From: JAJTFW01 sp046330075
GTDB lineage: Bacteria > Bacteroidota > Bacteroidia > AKYH767-A > OLB10
Assembly (NCBI GenBank): GCA_046330075.1
Contig: JAXLTL010000010.1
Location: 50,823 to 114,822 of the forward strand
Length of the DNA: 64,000 nucleotides
Direction of reading: 5' to 3'
In this document: one piece after another, positions 48,079-55,460 of the stretch
How the letters are laid out: every line of letters starts with the position of its first letter
Numbering within the stretch: position 1 is the first letter of the stretch
Notes under the pieces: generated by a model
What the model was told of the DNA's origin: nothing
Databases searched by the model: none
The model's input: the letters and a program-made list of their open reading frames with translations, nothing else
Program-made: the position numbers and the translations under genes

Positions 48079-50172
48079 TTAGTGAATGAAGGCCACACGA
48101 CGTGTAAATGTTGCGTCATTTACGGTAATGCGTAACAGATAGACTCCGTTCAGATCTGCACCGTCAAATTCAGTCGTGATTTGTCCGGTGGTTCTGCCAA
48201 TCTCTTTTGTTTCAATACTGCGTCCGGCCATGTCGCTGAGCTCAAACCGAATGGTCGCAGGGAATTCGCTGAGCAGTCGGATCTGCATTTTGTCTTTGGC
48301 AGGATTCGGGAAGGCTTCAAACTGATACATGGCCGCCAATTCATCTCCTGTACCAACTACTCCTGTGATATTGATATCGTCAATGTAGAAATTGTTACCT
48401 ACATCATTGGTGAACTCAAAACGGATTATCCCTGCGCTCTGTCCTGAAAAGAACGGAGTCGCCAGGCTGAGTGTCTGCACTACCCAGTCAGAAGAACCCG
48501 GCACATAGTTACCGGCTGTGTTTGATGCCGTGCGAAGTGCAGTACTGGTTTTACTCAGTCGCGGCAGCCAGGTAGCACCACAATCAGGAGAGATGTATAC
48601 TTTGAATGTACTTGCATCGCTGTTACTCTTGGCCGCATATGCATATTTAAATGAGAGCTGTGCTGCTGTTACGTTAGCAGTATGTAAAGAAGGTGTTATT
48701 GCCGCGTCCATGCTGCCGTTATTGCCCAGCTGATTAACCAGTCGCATACAATTGGATCCTGTTGAGCCGGCGCCATTATACAAACCGAAAGAATTATTGG
48801 CATTCGGATTGTCGATTGACCATCCGGAAGCGGTAAGGGATGACATGGTTTCAAATCCTTCTGAATAGGGCACAAGCACAGTTCCCGGATTAGGTATTAC
48901 ATTAACATACGCCGTCCGCATCAATGTATCGGTTCCTCCTGCATTCGTAACGATGAGCTGCACATCATAAATACCGGGCGTTGAATACGTCACTACCGGA
49001 TTTGCAGAGGTGTCTGTTGAGGGGTTTCCACCGGGGAATGACCATACTCTGGTGGCTACAGTTCCACCCCATGATTTATCTTTGAATGTATGGCTTGAAC
49101 CCTGACACAGGTAAATCGATTCGATGTCGAAGTCGGCTTGCGGTTTGCAAACACCCGGCGATTGGGAAGGATCAGTACCGGTAGCCAGGAGGTTGGAAGG
49201 TTGCCAGAGATTATCTCTTCCGCCGGTTGAGTTATATAAGGCCACGTGCATGCGTACTTTCTGCCCTTCCGTAAACATGTAGTGACAGCTGGCATAATCC
49301 ATGTAGTTCTGAACATTATCGATTTGCCCGCAGGTATTTTGCGCTGTATTGCAGGAAAAGTCATCCACACCAATTGTATTGGGTGTATCGCTTACTCCAT
49401 CATCAATGGAGCAGTTAGAGGCAATTCCGGGTGTATTACTGCTGCCCCAGGTATGTGGAAGATCAAGCCAGTGACCCACTTCATGGGTCAGTGAACGCTG
49501 CGTATAGTTGGATCCGTTGGAAGTTCCGAAACTGCCAACGTAATCATGACGAATCACTACACCATCGATGTTCTGATTGGCACCGGGATAGTACGCATAA
49601 CCCGCCGCTCCGCTGGCAATATTCGCCACTACCCAAATGTTGAGATATTTATCTGATGGCCAGTCGACCAGCGCCTTTACGTTATCACTGGCGGATGCAG
49701 TAAGCGGAGAGTAGGTGCGTGTAATGCCATCGGTGCAGTTTCCGTAAGGATCAATGGTTGCGAGTGCAAACTCAATTTCACAATCGGCGAAGATGGGCTG
49801 GAACAGCGGAATTACCATATTGGTATCCGGATTGAGTTTCTGAAAACTGAGGTTGAGAATATTTACGGCATCTTCAATCTGAGCCTTGCTGATATTCTCG
49901 GGACCATAGGTATGAATCACGTGAAATACCACCGGAATCCGGAAGACAGGAGTAGCAGAGGTTTTCTGTCCAACATGCTGCATCCTTGCAGCACGATAAT
50001 CGAAACTTTTGCCTGCAGCTCGAAGTGCATCGTTGCGTTGCTTCGCAGACGGATCCTTGCTGATCATTTCGTTCCACATCTGATCCGTATCACAACGACG
50101 GTAATCGGTATTCTGAGCCTTTACCGTAATTCCGCAGCATAAAGTCAGGGCGGCAATTAATAGCTTTTTCAT
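48079..50172 (-). CDS. M43 (cytophagalysin/pappalysin-like) zinc metalloprotease with T9SS sorting domain, paralogue A
   Basis: The protein has 697 residues: signal peptide 1-20 (VKAQ), propeptide, and a metzincin catalytic domain with HEVGHWLDLPHTWG (zinc ligands His230, His234 and His240; Glu231 the base), and a Met-turn at NYMDYA. Asp stands where most metzincins have Gly in the motif. A PKD domain follows (VWSFPGGNP...), then a jelly-roll domain with DINITGV, and a type A sorting domain (FEAFPNPAKD to RRVAFIH). It should degrade proteins outside the cell. It is the tandem paralogue of the gene at 50251. Confidence 0.92.
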   Translation of the reverse strand: MKKLLIAALTLCCGITVKAQNTDYRRCDTDQMWNEMISKDPSAKQRNDALRAAGKSFDYRAARMQHVGQKTSATPVFRIPVVFHVIHTYGPENISKAQIEDAVNILNLSFQKLNPDTNMVIPLFQPIFADCEIEFALATIDPYGNCTDGITRTYSPLTASASDNVKALVDWPSDKYLNIWVVANIASGAAGYAYYPGANQNIDGVVIRHDYVGSFGTSNGSNYTQRSLTHEVGHWLDLPHTWGSSNTPGIASNCSIDDGVSDTPNTIGVDDFSCNTAQNTCGQIDNVQNYMDYASCHYMFTEGQKVRMHVALYNSTGGRDNLWQPSNLLATGTDPSQSPGVCKPQADFDIESIYLCQGSSHTFKDKSWGGTVATRVWSFPGGNPSTDTSANPVVTYSTPGIYDVQLIVTNAGGTDTLMRTAYVNVIPNPGTVLVPYSEGFETMSSLTASGWSIDNPNANNSFGLYNGAGSTGSNCMRLVNQLGNNGSMDAAITPSLHTANVTAAQLSFKYAYAAKSNSDASTFKVYISPDCGATWLPRLSKTSTALRTASNTAGNYVPGSSDWVVQTLSLATPFFSGQSAGIIRFEFTNDVGNNFYIDDINITGVVGTGDELAAMYQFEAFPNPAKDKMQIRLLSEFPATIRFELSDMAGRSIETKEIGRTTGQITTEFDGADLNGVYLLRITVNDATFTRRVAFIH

Positions 50173-50200
50173 GGGTTTAATAACTTGTCATTATAACAAT

Positions 50201-50231
50201 CAACGCCCCGGTTTGTTGAGCCGGGGCGTTG
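50201..50231 (-). terminator. Hairpin between the two M43 genes
   Basis: A perfect 11-bp GC-rich stem (50201-50211 with 50221-50231, loop 9) lies behind the stop of the upstream paralogue. There is no long T run, so it may be a weak terminator or an mRNA-stabilising hairpin. Confidence 0.55.
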
Positions 50232-50250
50232 ATTATTGCTGATCTTTCTG

Positions 50251-52353
50251 TTATTTGATTACAACTTTTTTAGTGATGGCATTGTCGCCAAAAGTGAGAC
50301 GTACGAAGTAAACACCTTTCGCCAGTCCTGAAGGCATGGTAAACTGATGATCACCTGCTGTGAGTTCTCCGCTGAAGGTATTGACGATGCGTCCTTCTGC
50401 ATCCTGAACATCGATTTTAGCTATGCCGGGTGCGGTCATGGTAAAGTCCATGTAGGTTACATTGGATGAAGGGTTCGGATATACGATCACGTTAGCATTC
50501 TCGGCATTGATCTCATCAACACCAACTACTCCTGTGATATTGATATTATCGACGTACACGTTATTGCCGGTATCGTGGGTGAATTCGAAACGGAATCGTA
50601 CGTTCGGCTTGCCGGAGATAGAAGGCGAAGCGAGGTTCACCGTCTCTGTGCGGAAGTCAGCAGGTATCGGGAAGAAATCGCCGGCAATCGGAGCACCTGT
50701 TGTTTCCAGCTGGGCACCTACCTTGCTCCACCGGGGAGTCCATACGGCGCCACAGTTGGTTGAGAAATAAACTGCGAGTTTGTCGCCGTTTGTGGAAGTG
50801 GTGTTGACCCTGGCATAAGCTACATCAAATGTCATAGAAGTAGCAGAGACGTTGGAGAGGTTGATGGCCGGGAGAATAAATTCATCCGGACCTTTGTCTG
50901 CACCACTGTACGCATACAGATTCATCGAATATGTTCCTGTAGCTGCACCGAGTGAATTCACTTCCCATTCACTGCCGCCGTTTCCATTATAGCTGAACCA
51001 GTCATTCACCGGGAATACGCCGCCTTCAAATCCTTCCGAGAAAGGTACTGAGGCTGTTGTTGTGCCGGGTGTTACTACTACACGTTGGGTATAGGTCCTG
51101 GTGGTTGAACCCGCCGCATTGGTCACCTGTAGCGTTACATCATAGGTACCGGAAGTTGCATAGGTGATCACAGGATTTGCAGAGGTGTCGGTGCCTGGAG
51201 TTCCGCCGGGGAATGTCCAGAGGCGGGAAGTTATTGGAGCACCATAGGACCAGTCTTCGAAGGTCACTGTTCCGCCTTCACAAACATAGGAAGGACGTGG
51301 CATGAACTCCGCAGTAGGTGCACAAAGTACAGGAGGAGTACCATCTGTACCGGTGGCAGCCAGGTTGGCCGGGGTCCACAAGTTATTACGTCCGCTGGCC
51401 GATGAATTCAACGTGGCCGTCATACGCTGGCATTGACCAATGGAGAACATATCCTGACAGTCGCCGTTTGTATAATCCATATAGTTCGTATACATGTCGC
51501 CGTTAGGAGAGTTGCCTGTGCAGTTGGTAACATGCGGCCAGGTAGGACAAATAGAAAGGTTGGCACCAAACTGTGCGGGAGTATCTGAAACGAAGTCATT
51601 TCCGCACTGGGCATCTCCCCAGATATGGCGGAGGTTGAGCCAGTGACCAACTTCGTGCGTGGCAGTCCGGCCATTGTTCTGACTGTTGAGTGCAGTGCCG
51701 ATGCTTCCCATAAAGTCGTGTTTGATCACAACTCCATCGGTGGCTGCGGCGCCGCCGGGAAACTGCGCAAATCCGATCACCATTCCTGGAGAACCATTGG
51801 TGTTCGCAATACTTTGAACTACCCAGATATTTAAATATTTATTGCTTGGCCAATAAGACAATGCTTTAACATTGTCACGAGCATTAACGGTAAGTGGAGA
51901 ATAAACACGAATAATTCCACTGGTACAATTACCATTCGGGTCCAGCTGAGCCATGCGAAACTCAATTTCTGCATCACCGCCCAAAGGCTTGAACACAGCA
52001 GGAGTATTAACAGTGTCAGCATTCAGTCGACGATAGTCTTTGTTCAGTGTGTCGATCTGATCCAGAATCTGCGCGTCAGAAATATTTTCCGGACCTCCCA
52101 GATGGATCACGTGTACAACAACCGGAATGATTTTCACCGCACTGGCAGATTTCTGTCCCTGTTGCGCGGAAGTCGACTGTTCACTGATAAATTTCTCCGT
52201 AAAACGCTCCAGAGCCTCACGGTTCTTCAGCAGCTGAGGATCCTTCGCTGCCTGCTCCTGAAACATAATTTCAGAGATACATTTCTCCTGCGCCTGTGCA
52301 CTGAAAGTAGCAAGTGTGCAGGCAAGAATGGCCGAAGCCAATAACTTTTTCAT
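50251..52353 (-). CDS. M43 zinc metalloprotease with T9SS sorting domain, paralogue B
   Basis: The protein has 700 residues: signal peptide 1-22 (SAQAQ), a propeptide, and a metzincin domain with THEVGHWLNLRHIWGD (His233, His237, His243; Glu234) and Met-turn NYMDYTNGD. A PKD domain (LWTFPGGTPG), a jelly-roll domain ending DNINITGVVG, and a type A sorting domain (VIVYPNPSSN to TKKVVIK) follow. The NLRHIWGD form is the usual one in cytophagalysins. It is the same length and order as paralogue A, so tandem duplication is clear. A -7 element at 52463-52470 probably drives both. Confidence 0.92.
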   Translation of the reverse strand: MKKLLASAILACTLATFSAQAQEKCISEIMFQEQAAKDPQLLKNREALERFTEKFISEQSTSAQQGQKSASAVKIIPVVVHVIHLGGPENISDAQILDQIDTLNKDYRRLNADTVNTPAVFKPLGGDAEIEFRMAQLDPNGNCTSGIIRVYSPLTVNARDNVKALSYWPSNKYLNIWVVQSIANTNGSPGMVIGFAQFPGGAAATDGVVIKHDFMGSIGTALNSQNNGRTATHEVGHWLNLRHIWGDAQCGNDFVSDTPAQFGANLSICPTWPHVTNCTGNSPNGDMYTNYMDYTNGDCQDMFSIGQCQRMTATLNSSASGRNNLWTPANLAATGTDGTPPVLCAPTAEFMPRPSYVCEGGTVTFEDWSYGAPITSRLWTFPGGTPGTDTSANPVITYATSGTYDVTLQVTNAAGSTTRTYTQRVVVTPGTTTASVPFSEGFEGGVFPVNDWFSYNGNGGSEWEVNSLGAATGTYSMNLYAYSGADKGPDEFILPAINLSNVSATSMTFDVAYARVNTTSTNGDKLAVYFSTNCGAVWTPRWSKVGAQLETTGAPIAGDFFPIPADFRTETVNLASPSISGKPNVRFRFEFTHDTGNNVYVDNINITGVVGVDEINAENANVIVYPNPSSNVTYMDFTMTAPGIAKIDVQDAEGRIVNTFSGELTAGDHQFTMPSGLAKGVYFVRLTFGDNAITKKVVIK

Positions 52354-52462
52354 AGTAATGGTTGGTTCAATAATTATTTTGGCTCTACTAAGTTACGAAG
52401 AACAGTATGCGATTCCATATCGCCCTATGCGAGCCGCTTTGGGTTTAAGGATTGCGAATATA

Positions 52463-52470
52463 CAAAGCTA
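52463..52470 (-). promoter_or_regulatory. Bacteroidota -7 element (TAGCTTTG) for the M43 genes
   Basis: An exact TAnnTTTG match on the minus strand, about 110 bases upstream of the start at 52353. Confidence 0.55.
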
Positions 52471-52493
52471 ATTGACACTGAGCCAGATAAAAA

Positions 52494-52534
52494 TTAAAAA
52501 GAAAACCCTCCGGACCGCCATTGGCCGGAGGGTT
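52494..52534 (-). terminator. Terminator after the DUF349 gene
   Basis: Inverted repeat AACCCTCCGG...CCGGAGGGTT (52504-52513 with 52525-52534) followed, on the minus strand, by a T-rich run. Confidence 0.85.
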
Positions 52535-52570
52535 CTTAAGAATTTGCCGATTTTTACAAAGACCTGACTA

Positions 52571-54517
52571 TCAGGAGGCGTTTTTCAGCTCCTGAAGCTT
52601 GGCTTTCAGCTTGTTGATTTCATCCTTGGCTTGCTGGATTTTCGATTCGTATTCTTGCTTCAGGGCGGAAGCATTTTTCGAATTAGCGAAGAATCCGAGG
52701 TTATTCTCCCAGGTCTGCACCTCTCCAACCAGCTTATTCATCTTATTCTGGATGTTACGTTGTTCTTCATTGCCTCCATGATCACCGGCAGGGCGATAGG
52801 ATCTTTCCTGACGCTCAGGACGTTCGCCACGTTCCGGACGATCCTGACGCTGACGGAATGACTGACGGTATTCCGGCTTTGCTTTGAGCGCATCGAAATG
52901 CACCTGGATAGCTGAGCGGAAACGATTCTGGATATCATCCTTTTGTTTGATGGGCACCAGACCGATTTCCGTAAACCGGCGCTGGAAGGTTTTCAGCAAT
53001 TCAAGTGCTTCATTCGGATCACCCGGAAGAACAAACTGTTCCACTTCCGTAATCAGGGCATTTTTCTGTTCGAGGTTTCCGGCCTGTGCCTGATCCTGAT
53101 CGGCGAAGTGGGCAGATTTCTTATTGAAGAACTCATCACAGGCAGCCTTGAATCGTTGCCAGATTTTTTCATTCTTATCACCTGCCGGACCAATCTTCTT
53201 CCATTCCTGCTGAAGACGGATCAATTCATTCGAAGTCGATTTCCAGTCGGAACTCTCTTTCAGGCTTTCAGCCTGAATGCAGAGCTCTGTCTTCGCCTGA
53301 AGATTACCTGCATATTCCTGCTTTTTCTTTTTGTAGAATTCATCTTTGTTCTTGAAGAACTGGTCGCAGGTAGACTTAAACTTATGCCAGATCGAATCAT
53401 TGGTTTCTTTTCCGGTAGGACCAATTTTCCTCCACTCTGTTTGCAATTCAAGCAAACGCTTCAGTCCGTCCTGCCAGGCCTGATGTTTATCAAACGCCTC
53501 TGCAATGATGGCTTCTGCACGCTCAATGAGCGCTGATTTATTCTTCAGGTTCTCTTCGAAAACAGCGCGCTGTGAGTCCAGGTATGAACGTTTGTTATCG
53601 TATATTTTATCAACGGCAGCTTTGAAACGCACCCAGATTTCAGTACGTTTTTCTCTCGGAACAGCACCGATTTCACGCCATTTATGCTGCAAGGCCTGAA
53701 TATCCTGCAACGCCTTGTTGAGAGAAGGTTCCAGCAACAATTCTTCTGCTTTCTCGCAGAGATGCATTTTCATCTCGAGGTTCTTCTTCATCTCGAGATC
53801 CTGCAACTCACGGTTCAGACGGATGAACTCATAAAAACGATCACTGTAGAGCTTATAGGTCATCCAGAGGTCGTTCACATTCTGAGGCGGAACCGGACCA
53901 ATGGAACGCCATTTCGCCTGCAGATCATGAAACTCATTAAACGCCTTCGACATATCCTCCTCTTTTTGCAGAATATTTTTCATCTGCGCGAGAATTTCAT
54001 TTTTCTGACGAAGGTTTTCCGTGCGGATTTTTTCCTGTCCGAGTATAAATTCCGACCGGCGTTTCTGATAGTATTTATAAGCTTCGAAGAAACGGGCTTC
54101 CAGCGGATCTTTATAATCAAACTCCTCCTTCACACCACCGGCCTCGATAAACGCCGCAAAAGCAGCATCTTTCTCGTGGTTAAAAATGGTTTGCAATGCT
54201 TCACGGGCTGCATTAACCCTGTTTTTTACCGAATTCACATCATTCTCCTTAGAAAATGCTTCCATTCGGACAGCCAGATCTTCTTTTGTCATCTGGCCAA
54301 AATCTTCTACCGGTTCTGCTTCTATTTCTTCGTGATGCTCGGCAATGGTCTCCAAATGAGCCGCCTCTTCTGCATCTACGTGTTCCAAAACTCCGGCACC
54401 TGATTGATTTTCACTTGTTTTACTCTCCTCAGCAGGCTGATTCACGGCTGCGTCGGTTACCTTGTTCAACTCCTGATCGTCCTGACCCTGAGGAACCTGA
54501 TTACTATCCATGTTCAT
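52571..54517 (-). CDS. DUF349 repeat protein
   Basis: The protein has 648 residues and is cytoplasmic, strongly helical and charged. An acidic N-terminal stretch (about 1-75) is followed by five or six DUF349 modules of about 70-75 residues, each with a W-K/R-x-I-G core (AKWRSIGPVP, HKWREIGAVP, TEWRKIGPTG, QEWKKIGPAG, RRFTEIGLVP). A Gln/Arg/Glu-rich low-complexity segment precedes a C-terminal coiled coil. DUF349 proteins are common in Bacteroidota and Actinobacteria; they are highly expressed and their function is unknown. A -7 element at 54635-54642 and a terminator mark it as a single-gene unit. Confidence 0.88.
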   Translation of the reverse strand: MNMDSNQVPQGQDDQELNKVTDAAVNQPAEESKTSENQSGAGVLEHVDAEEAAHLETIAEHHEEIEAEPVEDFGQMTKEDLAVRMEAFSKENDVNSVKNRVNAAREALQTIFNHEKDAAFAAFIEAGGVKEEFDYKDPLEARFFEAYKYYQKRRSEFILGQEKIRTENLRQKNEILAQMKNILQKEEDMSKAFNEFHDLQAKWRSIGPVPPQNVNDLWMTYKLYSDRFYEFIRLNRELQDLEMKKNLEMKMHLCEKAEELLLEPSLNKALQDIQALQHKWREIGAVPREKRTEIWVRFKAAVDKIYDNKRSYLDSQRAVFEENLKNKSALIERAEAIIAEAFDKHQAWQDGLKRLLELQTEWRKIGPTGKETNDSIWHKFKSTCDQFFKNKDEFYKKKKQEYAGNLQAKTELCIQAESLKESSDWKSTSNELIRLQQEWKKIGPAGDKNEKIWQRFKAACDEFFNKKSAHFADQDQAQAGNLEQKNALITEVEQFVLPGDPNEALELLKTFQRRFTEIGLVPIKQKDDIQNRFRSAIQVHFDALKAKPEYRQSFRQRQDRPERGERPERQERSYRPAGDHGGNEEQRNIQNKMNKLVGEVQTWENNLGFFANSKNASALKQEYESKIQQAKDEINKLKAKLQELKNAS

Positions 54518-54634
54518 GATGTTAGCACTGTCCGCTTATAGAGCGAACCAATAGATCGTTACTTTATTGTATCTGTTAGATTTAGTTATATGTCCTTCCA
54601 ATAAAAAAGTTGCTCCCTAACCGGTGAGGCGTAA

Positions 54635-54642
54635 CAAATGTA
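54635..54642 (-). promoter_or_regulatory. Bacteroidota -7 element (TACATTTG) for DUF349
   Basis: An exact TAnnTTTG match on the minus strand, giving a leader of about 110 bases. Confidence 0.55.
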
Positions 54643-54688
54643 CTTTAAAAAAGGGCGGGACGCAATACCCTTAATTATACGGAATCGT

Positions 54689-54696
54689 TATTTTTG
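54689..54696 (+). promoter_or_regulatory. Bacteroidota -7 element (TATTTTTG) for tRNA-Pro
   Basis: An exact TAnnTTTG match 48 bases before the tRNA. Between them lies a nested inverted repeat, TACCCC...GGGGTA (54699-54704 region with 54728-54733 region) around GCCG...CGGC, probably in the 5' leader of the precursor. Confidence 0.6.
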
Positions 54697-54744
54697 CTAC
54701 CCCATTAGCCGAAAAGCGGCAAAAACGGGGTAAAAATCAATTTT

Positions 54745-54818
54745 CGGGGTGTAGCGCAGTTGGCTAGCGCGCCACGTTCGGGACGTGGAGGCCGGAGGTT
54801 CGAGTCCTCTCACCCCGA
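54745..54818 (+). tRNA. tRNA-Pro (anticodon CGG)
   Basis: A full cloverleaf can be drawn: acceptor CGGGGTG (54745-54751) with CACCCCG (54811-54817), a 5-bp anticodon stem CCACG/CGTGG around loop TTCGGGA (anticodon CGG), and a T arm around TTCGAGT. Discriminator A at 54818. CCA is not encoded. A 134-bp palindrome begins 2 bases later. Confidence 0.95.
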
Positions 54819-54820
54819 CA

Positions 54821-54954
54821 AAAGCCAAATCAATTCAGGCAACACAACGAAGTTGTGTCAAAACAAAAAAGGCAGAAAATTCAAGCTCGCTTGAAAATTT
54901 TCTGCCTTTTGTTTTGAATATCGGTGAAGCCGATGCCTGAATTGATTTGGCTTT
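54821..54954. repeat. Cloverleaf-like nested palindrome directly after tRNA-Pro
   Basis: A perfect 21-bp outer stem (54821-54841 with 54934-54954) encloses three hairpins: 54842-54858 (7-bp stem, GAA loop), 54859-54916 (27-base arms with two small length differences, CTCG loop) and 54920-54934 (6-bp stem, GAA loop). No gene is visible. The right half is repeated at 55131-55205. Confidence 0.9.
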
Positions 54955-54980
54955 TAGTTCACCCCTATAGAGGACCGCCG
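54881..54980. repeat. 100-bp direct repeat, copy 1
   Basis: Matches 55131-55230 (offset 250) with two differences seen. One of these changes T to C at the closing pair of the GAA-loop hairpin, turning a G-T pair into G-C. Confidence 0.9.
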
Positions 54981-55013
54981 AGCACGAAGTGCGAAGGCAA
55001 TCCTCCACCAAGC
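54956..55013. repeat. 58-bp direct repeat, copy 1, with GCAC-GAA-GTGC hairpin
   Basis: Matches 55079-55136 with three single-base differences. It contains a small hairpin at 54982-54992 and outer GAGGA...TCCTC arms. A third, shortened copy of its first 25 bases is at 55206-55230. Confidence 0.88.
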
Positions 55014-55045
55014 GCTTGAGCAAAAAATAAAATAAAAACCACAGA

Positions 55046-55058
55046 CTGCCGCAGGCAG
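55046..55058. repeat. CTGCC-GCA-GGCAG hairpin
   Basis: A 5-bp stem with a GCA triloop, between the two 58-bp repeats. Confidence 0.75.
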
Positions 55059-55078
55059 GCAGGGTTATGATTTGGTTT

Positions 55079-55136
55079 AGTTCACCCCTAAAGAGGACCG
55101 CCGAGCACGTAGTGCGAAGGCAATCCTCCATCAAGC
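55079..55136. repeat. 58-bp direct repeat, copy 2, with GCAC-GTA-GTGC hairpin
   Basis: Same as 54956-55013, but the triloop has changed from GAA to GTA while the stem (55105-55115) is kept. Confidence 0.88.
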
Positions 55137-55230
55137 TCGCTTGAAAATTTTCTGCCTTTTGTTTTGAATATCGGCGAAGCCGATGCCTGAATTGATTTGG
55201 CTTTTAGTTCACCACTATAGAGGACCGCCG
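55131..55230. repeat. 100-bp direct repeat, copy 2
   Basis: Second copy of 54881-54980. It ends at the junction with a different palindrome at 55230. Confidence 0.9.
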
Positions 55231-55277
55231 TGAAGCAGAGAAATGTTTTCGCTGCGCTTCAACATTTCACGCTTCAC
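55230..55277. repeat. GTGAAGC...GCTTCAC nested palindrome
   Basis: Outer stem 55230-55236 with 55271-55277; inner stem 55240-55247 with 55261-55268. The flanks TGAAGCAGAG and CACGCTTCACGACTC recur, with a different inner stem, at 62600-62655. Confidence 0.85.
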
Positions 55278-55291
55278 GACTCGCCAGGTCA

Positions 55292-55460
55292 ACTTGTAGC
55301 CTGCAGCCCTTGCAGCCCTTGCAGCATGTCCCTGTAGCGTGCAGCCTTGCAGCCTGGAGCCTGAAGCCTAATCCCGCAGCGAGCTGCTGGACTGAAGCCC
55401 TTGCAGCCTTGCAGTTTGTAGCCCTGTAGCCTTGCAGCTTGCAGCATGCCTCCTGCAGCC
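55292..55460. repeat. Degenerate short tandem repeat, TTGCAGCC/TGTAGCC units
   Basis: About 170 bases of imperfect 7-9-base units around TGCAGCC, running up to the stop codon of the next gene. The units are too variable and too short for CRISPR, and no coding frame is supported. Confidence 0.85.

Noticed and set aside
53684..54403. A 239-codon open frame antisense to the DUF349 gene
   Set aside because: It mirrors the charged, repetitive DUF349 sequence; the Phe/Leu-rich reading is a by-product.
54835..55134. A 99-codon minus-strand frame through the palindrome mosaic
   Set aside because: The internal repeat of the protein only reflects the DNA repeats, and there is no start signal or conserved family.
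55292..55460. Possible CRISPR array
   Set aside because: Units are 7-9 bases, imperfect, with no regular spacers and no cas genes.
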